A stretch of DNA of 64,000 bases from Actinomadura sp. DC4 (GCF_030406325.1 NZ_JAUEQY010000020.1:124001-188000); one strand, 5' to 3'. Numbered from the stretch's first letter, positions 1 to 8,896 are shown. Numbers and translations are program-made. The notes: generated by a model from the letters alone, not told the origin.

Positions 1-259
1 CCGCCAGCACGGGGACGACGCCGAGCGCGAGCGCCGCGTCGACGTCGACGGAGCTGAGCGCGACGACCCGTTTCGGGGCGGACTTCAGCTTCGTCGTGCC
101 CAGGGAGTGCTGGAGCGTCACCGGGAAGGCCCCGGACTCCGACGCCGGCGCGCTCCCGGAGTCGTCGGCCTTGCTCGAGCCGCAGGCTCCCGTCGCGAGC
201 AGGGCCGAGGCCAGGGAGAGCCCGGCCCAGAGCCGCCGGGGATGGGTCGTACCGAACAT
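1..259 (-). CDS. iron-siderophore ABC transporter substrate-binding lipoprotein, partial (C-terminus beyond window)
   Basis: Only the first 86 codons are in the window; the gene runs off the left edge. It starts MFGTTHPRRLWAGL, has a hydrophobic stretch and a lipobox (LATGAC, Cys26), so it should be a lipid-anchored extracytoplasmic protein. After a Ser/Asp/Gly-rich linker it reads FPVTLQHSLGTTKL and then APKRVVALSSVDVDAALALG, the usual start of the FepB/FecB-type periplasmic-binding fold for ferric siderophores. A strong GGAGG ribosome site sits just before the ATG. It lies downstream, on the same strand, of the exporter and IrtAB-like genes, so it is the likely ferric-siderophore receptor of this locus. 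The family call is firm; the ligand is inferred from context. Confidence 0.82.
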   Translation of the reverse strand, partial: MFGTTHPRRLWAGLSLASALLATGACGSSKADDSGSAPASESGAFPVTLQHSLGTTKLKSAPKRVVALSSVDVDAALALGVVPVLA

Positions 260-311
260 GAAGGACCTCCGGAAGGAAGAGCGTTGTCGATGTGCGGGGA
301 GAAGCGCCGGA

Positions 312-1097
312 TCAGGTCGAGTCGCGGTGCAGGGGAGAGGAGAGGCCGCGGACGGCGACGGTTCCGAAGACCGCCGTCATCACCGCGGTCCAGGCGAGCG
401 TGCGCAGCAGCGGCGTCAGGACCGCGCCCGCGCCCGCCAGCCCGCGCATCGTGTCCACCCCGCAGCTCAGCGGGAGGAGATGGACGACGGGCCGCAGGGC
501 GTGCGGAAAGGAGTCCAGCGGTGCGAAGCCGGTGCTGAAGAACAACATGAGCAGGAAGACGACCGACACGCCGCTCAGGGCGGACACGTTGCGCGCGCGT
601 ACCGCGATCGCGCACACCAGCGAGGAGAACCCGATCCCGACGAGCACCGGGACCAGGGCGAACACCGGCAGCACGGCCACATCGTCGAGCCGGAAGCCGA
701 GGGCGTATCCGACCGCGACGAACGTCAGTGCCGTGACCAGCATGCGGACGACCTCCGCCCCCAGCCGCCCGGTCAGTGGCGACGTACGGTGCACGGGCAT
801 CGCGCGGAACCGGCCGAGCAGCCCGGAGTCCCGCTCCAGCATCAGCGAGACGCCGACGCCGACGCCGCCGAAGACGGTGCCGACCAGCGCGGCGAGAGGG
901 ACGAAGCGGTTGAGGCTGTCGCCGCCGGACGCGGCGGCCATCGTGTCGCCGAACACGACGCGGAACACCAGGAGCAGGAAGACCGGGAAGACCAGCGCCT
1001 GCATGGAGACCATCGGCGTCCGCCACCAGCGGCGCAGCAGGCGCTGCGCCTGGAGCGCCCCGTGCGCGAACGCGGCGCGCGTTCCGGTCTCGCTCAT
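312..1097 (-). CDS. ABC-2 type transporter permease (DrrB-like), second of two
   Basis: The protein is 261 aa starting [10 protein letters not shown], with about six hydrophobic segments and the ABC-2 permease pattern (VFPVFLLLVFRVVFGD near residue 38, GRFRAMPVHR, then a conserved late segment FFSTGFAPLDSFP). A longer reading frame upstream is false: the ATG at 1097 overlaps the TGA of the preceding permease (ATGA), the coupling seen throughout this operon. With its twin at 1094-1846 and the ATPase at 1843-2784 it would form a heterodimeric DrrAB-type exporter. In a siderophore setting the likely cargo is the apo-siderophore or a related metabolite; that is inference. Confidence 0.85.
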   Translation of the reverse strand: MSETGTRAAFAHGALQAQRLLRRWWRTPMVSMQALVFPVFLLLVFRVVFGDTMAAASGGDSLNRFVPLAALVGTVFGGVGVGVSLMLERDSGLLGRFRAMPVHRTSPLTGRLGAEVVRMLVTALTFVAVGYALGFRLDDVAVLPVFALVPVLVGIGFSSLVCAIAVRARNVSALSGVSVVFLLMLFFSTGFAPLDSFPHALRPVVHLLPLSCGVDTMRGLAGAGAVLTPLLRTLAWTAVMTAVFGTVAVRGLSSPLHRDST

Positions 1098-1846
1098 CGG
1101 GCCCGTCCCCGGGCGAGGGCACGGCCGGCGAGGGGCGTGAAGACCACGAGCATCCCGGCCAGCCACGCGAGGGTGACCACGACCGGGCGCGCCGTCGGCC
1201 CGCCCGAGGCGAGCCCGCGCAGCGCGTCGGCGGCCTTGGAGACGGGCTGGTCGCGGACGAACGGCCGGATCCAGCCGGGAAAGCCCGAGACCGGCGCGAA
1301 CCCGGTCGACAGCATCGTCAGCAGCAGTTGCGGCACCAGCAGCGCCGAGGCCGTGTGCTCGGGGTTCCCGACCGCCAGGCCGAGCGCCACGCAGCCGACG
1401 CACAGGCACAGCGCGCACCCCAGCGCCAGGGCGGCGAACCCCAGGGCCGGGCCGGCTCCGGTACGGAAGCGGAACCCGAAGGCCATGGCCACCGCGACCG
1501 CCACCACGAGGGCGAGCACGGCGCGGCACAGGTCCGCGCCGAGCCGTCCGGCGACCGGGGCGAGACGCGCCACGGGCATCGACCGGAACCTTGAGACCAT
1601 GCCCGACCGCACGTCGGCGGCGATCGCGTCGGCGGAGCTCATCGCGACGAAGATCATCGCTTGGAGCACCACGATCGGCGGAAGCCACTGCGCGTAGTCG
1701 ATCCCGCGCCCGGCCATGACGCCGCGCAGCGGCACGTAGAAGCCGGCGAAGAACACCAGAGGCGCGGCGACCGCGCCGATGACCTCACCGGTGTCGCGGC
1801 GCAGCAGGACCACCGCGCGCAGCGTGAGGACCCAGGCGGCGTTCAC
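1094..1846 (-). CDS. ABC-2 type transporter permease (DrrB-like), first of two
   Basis: The protein is 250 aa starting [18 protein letters not shown], an inner-membrane ABC-2 permease with six predicted helices. It shares the family signature with its neighbour: [18 protein letters not shown] in the cytoplasmic loop and [18 protein letters not shown] before the last helix. Start and stop overlap the ATPase and the second permease by 4 bp each, so the three are translated together. Two unlike permeases with one ATPase fit the daunorubicin-resistance/antibiotic exporter type. No substrate can be read from the sequence. Confidence 0.85.
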   Translation of the reverse strand: MNAAWVLTLRAVVLLRRDTGEVIGAVAAPLVFFAGFYVPLRGVMAGRGIDYAQWLPPIVVLQAMIFVAMSSADAIAADVRSGMVSRFRSMPVARLAPVAGRLGADLCRAVLALVVAVAVAMAFGFRFRTGAGPALGFAALALGCALCLCVGCVALGLAVGNPEHTASALLVPQLLLTMLSTGFAPVSGFPGWIRPFVRDQPVSKAADALRGLASGGPTARPVVVTLAWLAGMLVVFTPLAGRALARGRAR

Positions 1847-2784
1847 CGCGGCTCCTCCGTCCGGTGGCCGGTCAGCGCCAGGAACACCTCATCGAGCGAC
1901 GGGCGCCGCAGCGCGATGTCGGTCAGCGCCACGCCCGCGTCCTCGACCCTCTTGACGACCTCGGTGAGCGTCCCGGGCCCGTCCGGCGCCGGCAGCACCA
2001 CGGTGTCCCCGCGCAGGGCCGGGCTCAGGTCCGACAGCGTGTCCAGCAGACGCGGCGCATCCTCCGGATCGCCGGGCGTGACCTCGCAGAACGTGCCGCC
2101 GACCTGGCGCTTCAGCTCCTCCGGAGCGCCGGTCGCGATCACCCGCCCGTGGTCGATCACCACGATCCGGTCGGCGAGCCGGTCCGCCTCCTCCAGGTAC
2201 TGCGTGGTCAGCAGCACCGCGGCGCCGCGCTCGCGCAACCCGCGTACGGCCTCCCACAGCGCCAGGCGGCTCCGCGGGTCCAGGCCCGTGGTCGGCTCGT
2301 CGAGGAAGACGACCGACGGGTCGCGCACCATCCCGGCCGCCAGGTCGAGCCGGCGCCGCATACCGCCGGAGTACGTCGCGGCGCGCCGGTCGGCGGCGTC
2401 GAGCAGGTCGAAGGCGGTCAGCAGCTCGGCCGCCCGCTCGCGCGCGGTGGCCTTGCGCAGGCCGAGGAGGCGCGCGAACAGCACGAGGTTCTCCCGGCCG
2501 GTCAGCTCCTCGTCGACGGCCGCGTACTGGCCGGTCAGGGCGATGACCCGGCGGACCGCCGCGGGCTCGCGCACCACGTCGTGGCCCGCGACGAGCGCGC
2601 GCCCGGAGTCCGGGCGCTCCAGCGTCGACAGGATGTTGACGGCGGTGGTCTTGCCCGCCCCGTTGGGGCCCAGCAGGCCGACGATCTCGCCCGGCCCGAC
2701 CGTCAGGGACAGCCCGTCCAGCGCGACCTGGTCCCCGTAGGACATCCGAAGGTCCTCGACGCTGACACCGGCCGGTGCGCTCAC
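1843..2784 (-). CDS. daunorubicin-resistance-type ABC transporter ATP-binding protein (DrrA family)
   Basis: The protein is 313 aa. It shows Walker [10 protein letters not shown] (about residues 39-47), Q-loop [17 protein letters not shown] (the DrrA-type sequence), signature [15 protein letters not shown], Walker [14 protein letters not shown] and a switch [11 protein letters not shown]. The C-terminal extension ends [16 protein letters not shown], the hallmark of drug and antibiotic exporters of the DrrA class. It powers the two ABC-2 permeases next to it. It overlaps its neighbours by ATGA on both sides, so it belongs to a six-gene minus-strand run from 6298 towards the lipoprotein at the left edge. 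Confidence 0.9.
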   Translation of the reverse strand: MSAPAGVSVEDLRMSYGDQVALDGLSLTVGPGEIVGLLGPNGAGKTTAVNILSTLERPDSGRALVAGHDVVREPAAVRRVIALTGQYAAVDEELTGRENLVLFARLLGLRKATARERAAELLTAFDLLDAADRRAATYSGGMRRRLDLAAGMVRDPSVVFLDEPTTGLDPRSRLALWEAVRGLRERGAAVLLTTQYLEEADRLADRIVVIDHGRVIATGAPEELKRQVGGTFCEVTPGDPEDAPRLLDTLSDLSPALRGDTVVLPAPDGPGTLTEVVKRVEDAGVALTDIALRRPSLDEVFLALTGHRTEEPR

Positions 2785-4553
2785 GGTGCGCCCGCCCCCT
2801 CCGCCGCGGCGGCCAGCCGCCAGCCGCGCACCCGCGTGCGCTCGCGCCAGAAGGCGGCGTACCGGCCGTCGAGGGCCATCAGCTCCTCATGCGTGCCGGA
2901 CTCGGCCACCCGCCCGCCGTCCAGGACGACGATGCGGTCGGCGCTCGTGATCGTCTCCAGGCGGTGCGCTACCACGATGAGGGTGCGCCGTCCCGAGAGC
3001 TCGCCCAGCGCCCGCTGGACCGCGGCCTGGTTCTCCGCGTCCAGGGACGCGGTCGCCTCGTCCAGCAGCATCACCGGAGCGTCCTTGAGCAGCGCGCGCG
3101 CCAGCGACACGCGCTGCCGCTCGCCGCCGGACAGCGCGGCGCCGCCCTCTCCGACGCGTGTGTCCCAGCCGTCCGGGAGCCGCGCGACGATGTCGTCCAC
3201 GCGCGCCAGCCGCGCCACGCGCTCGATCTCCTCGTCCCCGGCCTTGGCCCGGCCGACCTGGACGTTCTGGCGGATCGTGCCGTCGAACAGGTAGACGTCC
3301 TGGAACACCACGGACAGCGTCGCGGCGAGCTGGTCGGTCGTGAGGTCGCGTACGTCGTGGCCGCCGAGGCGCACCGATCCCGAATCCACGTCGAAGAACC
3401 GCGCCACGAGACGGGTCACGGTCGTCTTGCCGGAGCCGGAGGCGCCGACCAGGGCCACGGTGCCGCCCGCGTCGGCGGTGAACGTCACCCCGTCCAGCAC
3501 CCTGCGGCCGGCGTCGTAGCCGAAGCGCACGTCGCGGAACTCCACGGAGACGGCCTCCCCGTCCGGCGCCTCGCCCGGGTTCTCCGGCTCGGGGAGCGGC
3601 CGGGCGTCGAGCACCTCGGTCACCCCGGCCAGAGCGGTACGTGAGGAACGGAGCGTGCCGGCGAGGTTCGCCACCGCCGCCACCGGCTCGGCGAAGCGTA
3701 CGACCAGCACGAGTGCCGCGATCGTCCCGGCCGCGTCGCCGCCGCCGAGCAGGTGCGCGGTCCCGACGACCAGCGCGGCCGCCACCCCGAGCTGCACGGT
3801 CAGCCCGAACAGCATCCGGGCGGGCGCGTCCGCGCGCGCCCTGCGGCGCGACGCGCGGTCCTGCTCGGTCAGGGCGTCCTCCAGCAGCGCCCGGCCGGGC
3901 CCGTCCGGACCGGCCGTGCGCAGCACGGGCTGGGCGCGGGCGAACTCCACGACCCGGTCGTTGGCCTCGGCAGCGGCCTCGTCCAGCCGGTCGTCGACGC
4001 GCTCGGCCAGCACGGAGGTCCAGCGGTACATCGCGTACAGGACGGGCGCGCAGACCAGCAGCGTCAGCCCGATCCGCCAGTCGAAGACGAACACGCCGAC
4101 GATCACCACGAGCGGCGTGAGCGTCCCGGCCAGCAGCGGTTCGAGCAGGTGGGCGATGATGCCGCTGACGTCCTTGGCGCCCTGCCCGATCAGCCGGGTC
4201 AGCCGGCCCGTACGGCCGCCGGAGAACCAGCCGAGGGGCAGCGTCACGAGGTGGTCGCCGAGCCGGTGGTGCAGGCGGTTGATGGTCGCCATGCCGACGC
4301 GGAAACCGCCCATGGACTGTACGTGGCGTGCCGCCAGCGTCGCGACGGCCGACACCGCGACGGCGCCCGTCCAGATCCACGCCGCGCCGGTGTCGTGGCG
4401 CAGCAGCGCGCGCAGGGCCGGCACGAGGAGGACGAACGTGACCCCTTGGAGCACGGCGTAGGCGGTCACGGCGACGATCTGGCGCCGGAGCATCGGAGCG
4501 AGGCCGTCGCCGACGACGGCGTACAGGCGGCCGAGCAGGTTCTCAGACGTCAT
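2781..4553 (-). CDS. fused ABC exporter-fold permease/ATPase, IrtB-like
   Basis: The protein is 590 aa starting [17 protein letters not shown]; the ATG at 4553 overlaps the upstream TGA and is preferred over a start 12 codons earlier. An N-terminal six-helix ABC exporter domain (about 1-310) is followed by an ATPase with Walker [11 protein letters not shown], signature [15 protein letters not shown] and Walker [13 protein letters not shown]. Pairs of such half-transporters of the IrtA/IrtB type move ferric siderophores in mycobacteria; Streptomyces siderophore clusters carry similar pairs. Its position between the siderophore-binding lipoprotein and the iron boxes supports a siderophore role, but import and export cannot be told apart here. 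Confidence 0.82.
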   Translation of the reverse strand: MTSENLLGRLYAVVGDGLAPMLRRQIVAVTAYAVLQGVTFVLLVPALRALLRHDTGAAWIWTGAVAVSAVATLAARHVQSMGGFRVGMATINRLHHRLGDHLVTLPLGWFSGGRTGRLTRLIGQGAKDVSGIIAHLLEPLLAGTLTPLVVIVGVFVFDWRIGLTLLVCAPVLYAMYRWTSVLAERVDDRLDEAAAEANDRVVEFARAQPVLRTAGPDGPGRALLEDALTEQDRASRRRARADAPARMLFGLTVQLGVAAALVVGTAHLLGGGDAAGTIAALVLVVRFAEPVAAVANLAGTLRSSRTALAGVTEVLDARPLPEPENPGEAPDGEAVSVEFRDVRFGYDAGRRVLDGVTFTADAGGTVALVGASGSGKTTVTRLVARFFDVDSGSVRLGGHDVRDLTTDQLAATLSVVFQDVYLFDGTIRQNVQVGRAKAGDEEIERVARLARVDDIVARLPDGWDTRVGEGGAALSGGERQRVSLARALLKDAPVMLLDEATASLDAENQAAVQRALGELSGRRTLIVVAHRLETITSADRIVVLDGGRVAESGTHEELMALDGRYAAFWRERTRVRGWRLAAAAEGAGAP

Positions 4554-6298
4554 CGGGCCACCTCGCTGGTCTCGTTCTGGGCCTCCCACAGCCGCCGGTA
4601 CGTCCCGTCCCGCGCGGCGAGGTCCTCGTGCCGGCCGCGGTCGGTGACCCGGCCGCCGTCAAGGACGAGGATCTGGTCGGCGTTCACGACGGTCGCCAGC
4701 CGGTGCGCGACCACGAGCACGGTGCGCCCGGCGGACAGCCGGGAAAGGGCGTCCTGGACCGCGGCCTCGGAGTCGGGGTCGGCGTACGCGGTCGCCTCGT
4801 CCAGGACGAGGACCGGGGGATCGGCGAGCAGCAGCCGGGCGACGGCCACGCGCTGCGCCTCGCCGCCGGACAGGTTCGCGTCCTCGCCGACGACGGACGC
4901 ATAGCCGCGCGGCAGTGCCGTCACGACGTCGTGGAGGTTCGCCGCGCGCGCCGCCTCGCGTACCTCCTCGGCCGAGGCGCCGGCGCGGCCGAGCCGGATG
5001 TTGTCCTCGACGCTCGTCCTCAGCAGCGGCGCGTCCTGGAGGACGAAGCCGACGTGGCGGTAGAGCACGCCGGAGGCGATCTCACGGACGTCCACACCGC
5101 CGACCCGCACCGTGCCGGAGTCGACGTCGAAGAACCGCGCGACGAGCCCGGCCAGCGTGGACTTGCCGGCGCCGGACGGGCCGACCAGCGCGGTCAGCGC
5201 GCCGGGCTCGAGGACGGCGCTCACCTCGGTCAGCACCCGGGTGCCGGGGGAGTGGGAGAACGTCACCTGGTCGAACTCGACCCGGGCGCCGGACGGCTCG
5301 CGTGGCGCAACGGGCTCGCGCAGCTCCGGGGTGGCCAGCAGGCCGCGGATGCGCCCGGCCGCGGCCTCGGCCGCCCGCATGCTGTTCGCCGCCTGCCCCA
5401 TCGTCTGCACCGGCGCGGTCAGCCCGAGCCCGAGCAGAACGAACGGCAGCACGTCGACCGGCGTGACCACATTCCCGGCGACCAGCGCCGTGCCGCCGAC
5501 GAGGACGACGGTGAGCACGCCGACGGGGGCGATCACGGCGGTGCTGAGCGAGATGAGCCGGAGCACGGGTGCGTTCGCGGTGGAGAAGGTCCGGTGGTAG
5601 CCGTCGGCGGCGTCGACGAACCGGCGGTGCGCACGGCGGGAGCGGCCGTACATCTTCACGACGGCGATGCCCTGCACGAACTCGACGACCGAGGCGTGCA
5701 CGGCGCGCATCGCCTGCGCGACCTCGGTCATGCCGCCGCCCGCGCGCGCCATGACGACGCGCTGCGCGGCGGCGAAGACGAGGATCGGGAGAAGCGTCAC
5801 GAGCGAGAGCTCCCAGCTGATCGTGAACAGCCACACCAGCGCCGCGAGCGGCGTCACGATGGCGGAGACCAGGTCGAGCCGCGCGTGCGCCACGGCGTAG
5901 TGCATCTCGTCCAGGTCGTCCTGCAGGGCGCCCTGCACCGACCCGCTCGTCCCGGCGGTGAACCAGCCGAGCGGGACGCGGCGCAGGTGGTCCGCGATGC
6001 GCCGCCGCAGCGTGAGCGCGAGGTCGGCGTCCGCGCCGTGGCTGACGGCGACGGCGGCGCCGCCGACGAGGAACGCGGCCACGGCGGCACCGGCGGCCAC
6101 GTAGACCGTCGCCCGGACACCGCCGTGCGAGGCTCCATCGGTCACGCGCCGGGCGATCTCGTAGACGGCCGCGAACGGGACCAGCACCAGGACGGCCGCG
6201 ATCGCCCGCAGGACGGTCGCGACGGCGAGCGCTCGCCTGACCGGGGCGGTCAGCTCGTGGAACGCCTTGTCCGGCGAACCGTCTTTCGCGCGTCTCAT
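4550..6298 (-). CDS. fused ABC exporter-fold permease/ATPase, IrtA-like partner
   Basis: The protein is 582 aa starting MRRAKDGSPDKAFHELT, with six hydrophobic segments (about 25-290), then Walker A VGPSGAGKST, signature LSGGEAQRVAVARLLL and Walker B VLVLDEATAYADPDSE. It lacks the FAD-binding siderophore-reductase domain at the N-terminus of mycobacterial IrtA, so any iron release by reduction would need another protein. It is the first gene of the minus-strand operon. The upstream region carries a 9-bp inverted repeat and an iron box, so control by iron (IdeR/DmdR) is likely. Confidence 0.82.
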   Translation of the reverse strand: MRRAKDGSPDKAFHELTAPVRRALAVATVLRAIAAVLVLVPFAAVYEIARRVTDGASHGGVRATVYVAAGAAVAAFLVGGAAVAVSHGADADLALTLRRRIADHLRRVPLGWFTAGTSGSVQGALQDDLDEMHYAVAHARLDLVSAIVTPLAALVWLFTISWELSLVTLLPILVFAAAQRVVMARAGGGMTEVAQAMRAVHASVVEFVQGIAVVKMYGRSRRAHRRFVDAADGYHRTFSTANAPVLRLISLSTAVIAPVGVLTVVLVGGTALVAGNVVTPVDVLPFVLLGLGLTAPVQTMGQAANSMRAAEAAAGRIRGLLATPELREPVAPREPSGARVEFDQVTFSHSPGTRVLTEVSAVLEPGALTALVGPSGAGKSTLAGLVARFFDVDSGTVRVGGVDVREIASGVLYRHVGFVLQDAPLLRTSVEDNIRLGRAGASAEEVREAARAANLHDVVTALPRGYASVVGEDANLSGGEAQRVAVARLLLADPPVLVLDEATAYADPDSEAAVQDALSRLSAGRTVLVVAHRLATVVNADQILVLDGGRVTDRGRHEDLAARDGTYRRLWEAQNETSEVAR

Positions 6299-6332
6299 GG
6301 CTGACTCCCTGGAGATGGAACGGGCGTTCGCA

Positions 6333-6355
6333 ATTTACAACGGTGTGTTGTAAAT
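6333..6355. promoter_or_regulatory. perfect 9-bp inverted repeat, probable operator of the minus-strand transporter operon
   Basis: The arms ATTTACAAC and GTTGTAAAT are exact reverse complements around a 5-bp spacer. The repeat lies 35 bp upstream of the ATG at 6298 in otherwise GC-rich DNA. Size and shape fit a dimeric repressor such as a TetR-family protein. No such regulator gene is in the window. Confidence 0.6.
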
Positions 6356-6358
6356 AGG

Positions 6359-6377
6359 CAAGGTATGCCTAACCTAA
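6359..6377. promoter_or_regulatory. iron box (IdeR/DtxR/DmdR type), weaker copy
   Basis: The sequence CAAGGTATGCCTAACCTAA keeps the strong right half CTAACCTAA of the actinobacterial iron box and matches the 19-bp consensus at about 15 positions (G or C allowed in the centre). It sits between the operator-like repeat and the second iron box, so it probably serves the minus-strand operon. Confidence 0.6.
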
Positions 6378-6440
6378 GTGGAAGTGCCGCGGTACCGCCA
6401 TGCGGGGGCAGAGTGGGGGTGGCGGGCGGTGAGAGTCTTG

Positions 6441-6459
6441 TTAGGTAAGGCTAACCTAA
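6441..6459. promoter_or_regulatory. iron box (IdeR/DtxR/DmdR type), near-consensus
   Basis: TTAGGTAAGGCTAACCTAA differs from the canonical TTAGGTTAGGCTAACCTAA at one base. It ends 51 bp before the GTG of the SznF-like gene, where an iron-loaded repressor would block transcription. It is the strongest regulatory evidence in the window that this locus responds to iron starvation. Confidence 0.88.
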
Positions 6460-6510
6460 GTTAGCCTCCTGTTGCCTGAACGGGCAGATTCTCGACGCGA
6501 AGGGGTTTCC

Positions 6511-7917
6511 GTGGCCGTCACGCCTGCCGAACTCATCACGAAGTTGGACAGCGCCGATCCCAACGACATCGTCCGAAGATTCGCGGCGAACCCGGCCTTC
6601 CGTGCCGCCAACCAGGAAGAACTCACCACCGAGCAGGACCCGTACCGCCGCCCCGTACGGCCGGCCGACCTCGCCTGGCTGGACTACTCAGAGCCGATGC
6701 CGGCCGAGAGGACGCTCCTGCTGAGCTGGCTGCTCGGCAACCGCATGCTGCGCAACGTCTACGACGCCGACCTGCTCCACCTGCCCCCGGTGGCCGGCCC
6801 GGCCGCCGACCGCGACGGCGGCGAGTTCTACTCGATGGAGAACCGGGTGCTCGGGGCGCTGGCCGGGCCCATCCTGGAGCAGCACCTGTTCACCTATCTC
6901 CAACGCGACCACGAGCCGCTGGCGACGCCCGAGCTCCGCCCGCTCAAGGCGCACCTGCGCGCGTACTTCGAGGAGCGGTCGGCCGCGCGCGACGACGCCT
7001 TCGCGATCGCGCTGACCCGCCGCGACCGCCGCGAGGCGGCGACGTTCGTGCTGGTCCAGCTCACCGCGCACCTTCCCGCCGCCTACCACGCGATCGGCCG
7101 CAACGCGCTCGGGGAGTACGCCCTCGCACACCCGACCCTGCGCGGGTCGCTCATCGCCGACTACCAGGGCTGGTCCGACCGGGCTCCGGAGTACGGCCGG
7201 CTGCTCGCCGAGGCCGGGCTCGGGCCGGGCACCGCGGCGTACTGGCAGCTCTCCCTGGGCACCTCGCTCGCGCGGGGCAACCAGCTGCACCGCCTGTCAC
7301 GTACCCACGAGCACTTCTTCCGTTTCCTCGGGGCCTGGGTGCACAAGAAGATCGACGACGCGGTCACGGCGGGACGGTACGCCGCCGTGTTCGAGGAGGG
7401 CCTCGGCCACCGGACCGGTCTGTTCGAGGGCGTCGCCGCGTACGACGACGCGCTGGTCGACGACGTCCTCACGCCACTCGTCGAGCGGTTCGGGACCTCG
7501 GTGATCGAGGAGTTCCACGCCGGCTTCGACGAGGCCCGGCGGCTGGCCGAGCTGTGGAACCGCGACCTGTCCGAGCAGCTCGCCTGGGCCGATGAGATCC
7601 CCGCGTACATGGAACGGGCGGAGCGGATCCAGCGCCACATCACCGACGAGAACATCCAGGTCGACCTCGACACCTTCGTCGAGTCGTGTGAGGAGACCTC
7701 GACCACCCACGTCCACGACGAGCACCGCCTCGTGATGATCGAGGTGGGTCAGATGCACTTCTGGAACAACGTCACCCACCAGATCAAACTCGAACAGGGC
7801 GACAAGCTACTGATCCCGCTGGGGCGCCTGCACGGCTCGGTCGTGCTCTCCGGGACGTGTACGTATCATCAGCCGATCATCCCGGAGGACATGTACCAGC
7901 GATTCTTCCGGGGCTGA
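6511..7917 (+). CDS. SznF/GrbD-type protein: helical N-oxygenase-like domain plus C-terminal cupin
   Basis: GTG at 6511 has a well-placed GAAGGGG ribosome site; a TTG at 6472 would add 13 unlikely residues. The 468-aa protein aligns from memory with SznF (the N-nitrosourea-forming enzyme of streptozotocin biosynthesis) along its length: DPYRRPVRP near the N-terminus, VYDADLLHLP, FYSMENRVLG, HEHFFRFLGAW (about 266-276) and LSEQLAWADEIP. The C-terminal cupin has a His triad at residues 400, 402 and 441, the same spacing as SznF His407/409/448. In contrast, the stretch matching the SznF His-Asp-His iron ligands reads LFEGVAAYDDALVDD and has no His, so the di-iron centre looks altered or lost. 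It is iron-box controlled and 2 bp from the next gene. Predicted role: N-N bond formation on an arginine-derived siderophore building block. Confidence 0.75.
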   Translation: MAVTPAELITKLDSADPNDIVRRFAANPAFRAANQEELTTEQDPYRRPVRPADLAWLDYSEPMPAERTLLLSWLLGNRMLRNVYDADLLHLPPVAGPAADRDGGEFYSMENRVLGALAGPILEQHLFTYLQRDHEPLATPELRPLKAHLRAYFEERSAARDDAFAIALTRRDRREAATFVLVQLTAHLPAAYHAIGRNALGEYALAHPTLRGSLIADYQGWSDRAPEYGRLLAEAGLGPGTAAYWQLSLGTSLARGNQLHRLSRTHEHFFRFLGAWVHKKIDDAVTAGRYAAVFEEGLGHRTGLFEGVAAYDDALVDDVLTPLVERFGTSVIEEFHAGFDEARRLAELWNRDLSEQLAWADEIPAYMERAERIQRHITDENIQVDLDTFVESCEETSTTHVHDEHRLVMIEVGQMHFWNNVTHQIKLEQGDKLLIPLGRLHGSVVLSGTCTYHQPIIPEDMYQRFFRG

Positions 7918-7919
7918 AC

Positions 7920-8804
7920 ATGGATGTGGAGAGCTGCACGATCGGAGACCTGCCCGACTGGGGCGAGGCGTGCGTGGACGACCTGCTGGCGACGCTGCTG
8001 GAGGAGAAGTCCTTTCCCTGTACGTTCGCCGTCGCGGCGGCCAGGAAGAAGGCCCTGCGCTTCGCCTTCATCGAGAGCGCGAAGGACCCCGACCGCTGGG
8101 GTCCGCTGCCCGACGTCATCAACGAGTATCTTCGCGTCTACAAGAGCATCGACCGGGACACCTCACTAGTCGTCTTCTTCCGCCCGGAGCCGGAGCCGGC
8201 CCCGCTCTCCTCGTACTTCTCCCGGTTCTGGGACGTCCTCCAGTACCTGCACCGGAAGGACGCGCAGCCGTGGCCGTCCGGCCTTCCCGACGACCCCGGC
8301 GAGGCCATGTGGGAGTTCAGCTTCTCCGGCGAGCCGATGTTCGTGGTCTGCAACACCCCCGCGCACACGCGGCGGCGGAGCCGCCACAGCCCCGGAATGC
8401 TCATCACGTTCCAGCCCCGCTGGGTGTTCGAGGGCCTGGAACCGGACAGCCCGCGAGGGTCGTCGGCCCGGCGCGTCATCCGCAACCGCATCCGCCGGTT
8501 CGACGGAATGGAGCCGGCGTCCCAGCTCGGCGACTACGGCGACGCGAACAACCTGGAGTGGAAGGGCTACTTTCTGCCGGACGCCAATGACGAGGACTTC
8601 CGTCACTGCCCGTTCCACCAGAAGAAGACGCGGGAGATCGGGGTTCACCAGGTCGTCGTCAACGGCCGGCGGCAGTACTCCCTGTGGCCGTCCGGTCGCC
8701 GACTGCCCTCGGGCTGGAGCCCGGCCGGCTTCCGCGGGGACCGGCAGGCGTGTCTCGCCCATATCGAAGAGCAGTGGACCGACATGCGTCCGCTCGCTGT
8801 TTAG
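7920..8804 (+). CDS. YqcI/YcgG-family heme N-oxygenase fused to a C-terminal MbtH-like domain
   Basis: The protein is 294 aa; ATG 7920 follows the previous stop directly. Residues 1-230 carry the YqcI/YcgG pattern: FPCTFAVAAARKKALRFAFIE (about 32-52), MWEFSFSGEPMFVVCNTPAHTR, a Pro-Arg-rich LITFQPRWVFEGL and NLEWKGYFLPD (211-221). Relatives such as RohS (azomycin) are heme-dependent N-oxygenases. Residues about 243-294 are a complete MbtH-like domain: QYSLWPSGRRLPSGW and HIEEQWTDMRP match the family signatures. MbtH proteins bind NRPS adenylation domains, so this fusion ties N-oxygenation to a nonribosomal assembly line not present in the window. Two calls are firm (YqcI/YcgG, MbtH); arginine as substrate is inferred from the SznF-like partner. 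Confidence 0.85.
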   Translation: MDVESCTIGDLPDWGEACVDDLLATLLEEKSFPCTFAVAAARKKALRFAFIESAKDPDRWGPLPDVINEYLRVYKSIDRDTSLVVFFRPEPEPAPLSSYFSRFWDVLQYLHRKDAQPWPSGLPDDPGEAMWEFSFSGEPMFVVCNTPAHTRRRSRHSPGMLITFQPRWVFEGLEPDSPRGSSARRVIRNRIRRFDGMEPASQLGDYGDANNLEWKGYFLPDANDEDFRHCPFHQKKTREIGVHQVVVNGRRQYSLWPSGRRLPSGWSPAGFRGDRQACLAHIEEQWTDMRPLAV

Positions 8805-8824
8805 GGGCCTGCCAGCCAGTCGCG

Positions 8825-8852
8825 GCGGTTCGCTCGCTGTGGAGCGGACCGC
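8825..8852 (+). terminator. stem-loop after the sznF-like/MbtH-fusion operon
   Basis: An 11-bp stem (GCGGTTCGCTC with GAGCGGACCGC, one G.U pair) closes a 6-nt loop 20 bp after the stop at 8804. There is no U-run, as is common for actinomycete terminators, so termination is probable but not certain. Confidence 0.5.
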
Positions 8853-8896
8853 CATTCGTTCCTGCCGCGGCGCCGGCCGGGCTAGGCTCGTCCGCC

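Noticed and set aside
1661-3294. Long plus-strand frames over the DrrA and IrtB-like genes
   Set aside because: Antisense shadows typical of 70% GC DNA; the minus-strand genes have clear ABC motifs.
4628-6304. 558-codon plus-strand open frame
   Set aside because: Shadow of the IrtA-like gene on the opposite strand; composition is Arg/Gly/His-rich with no motifs.
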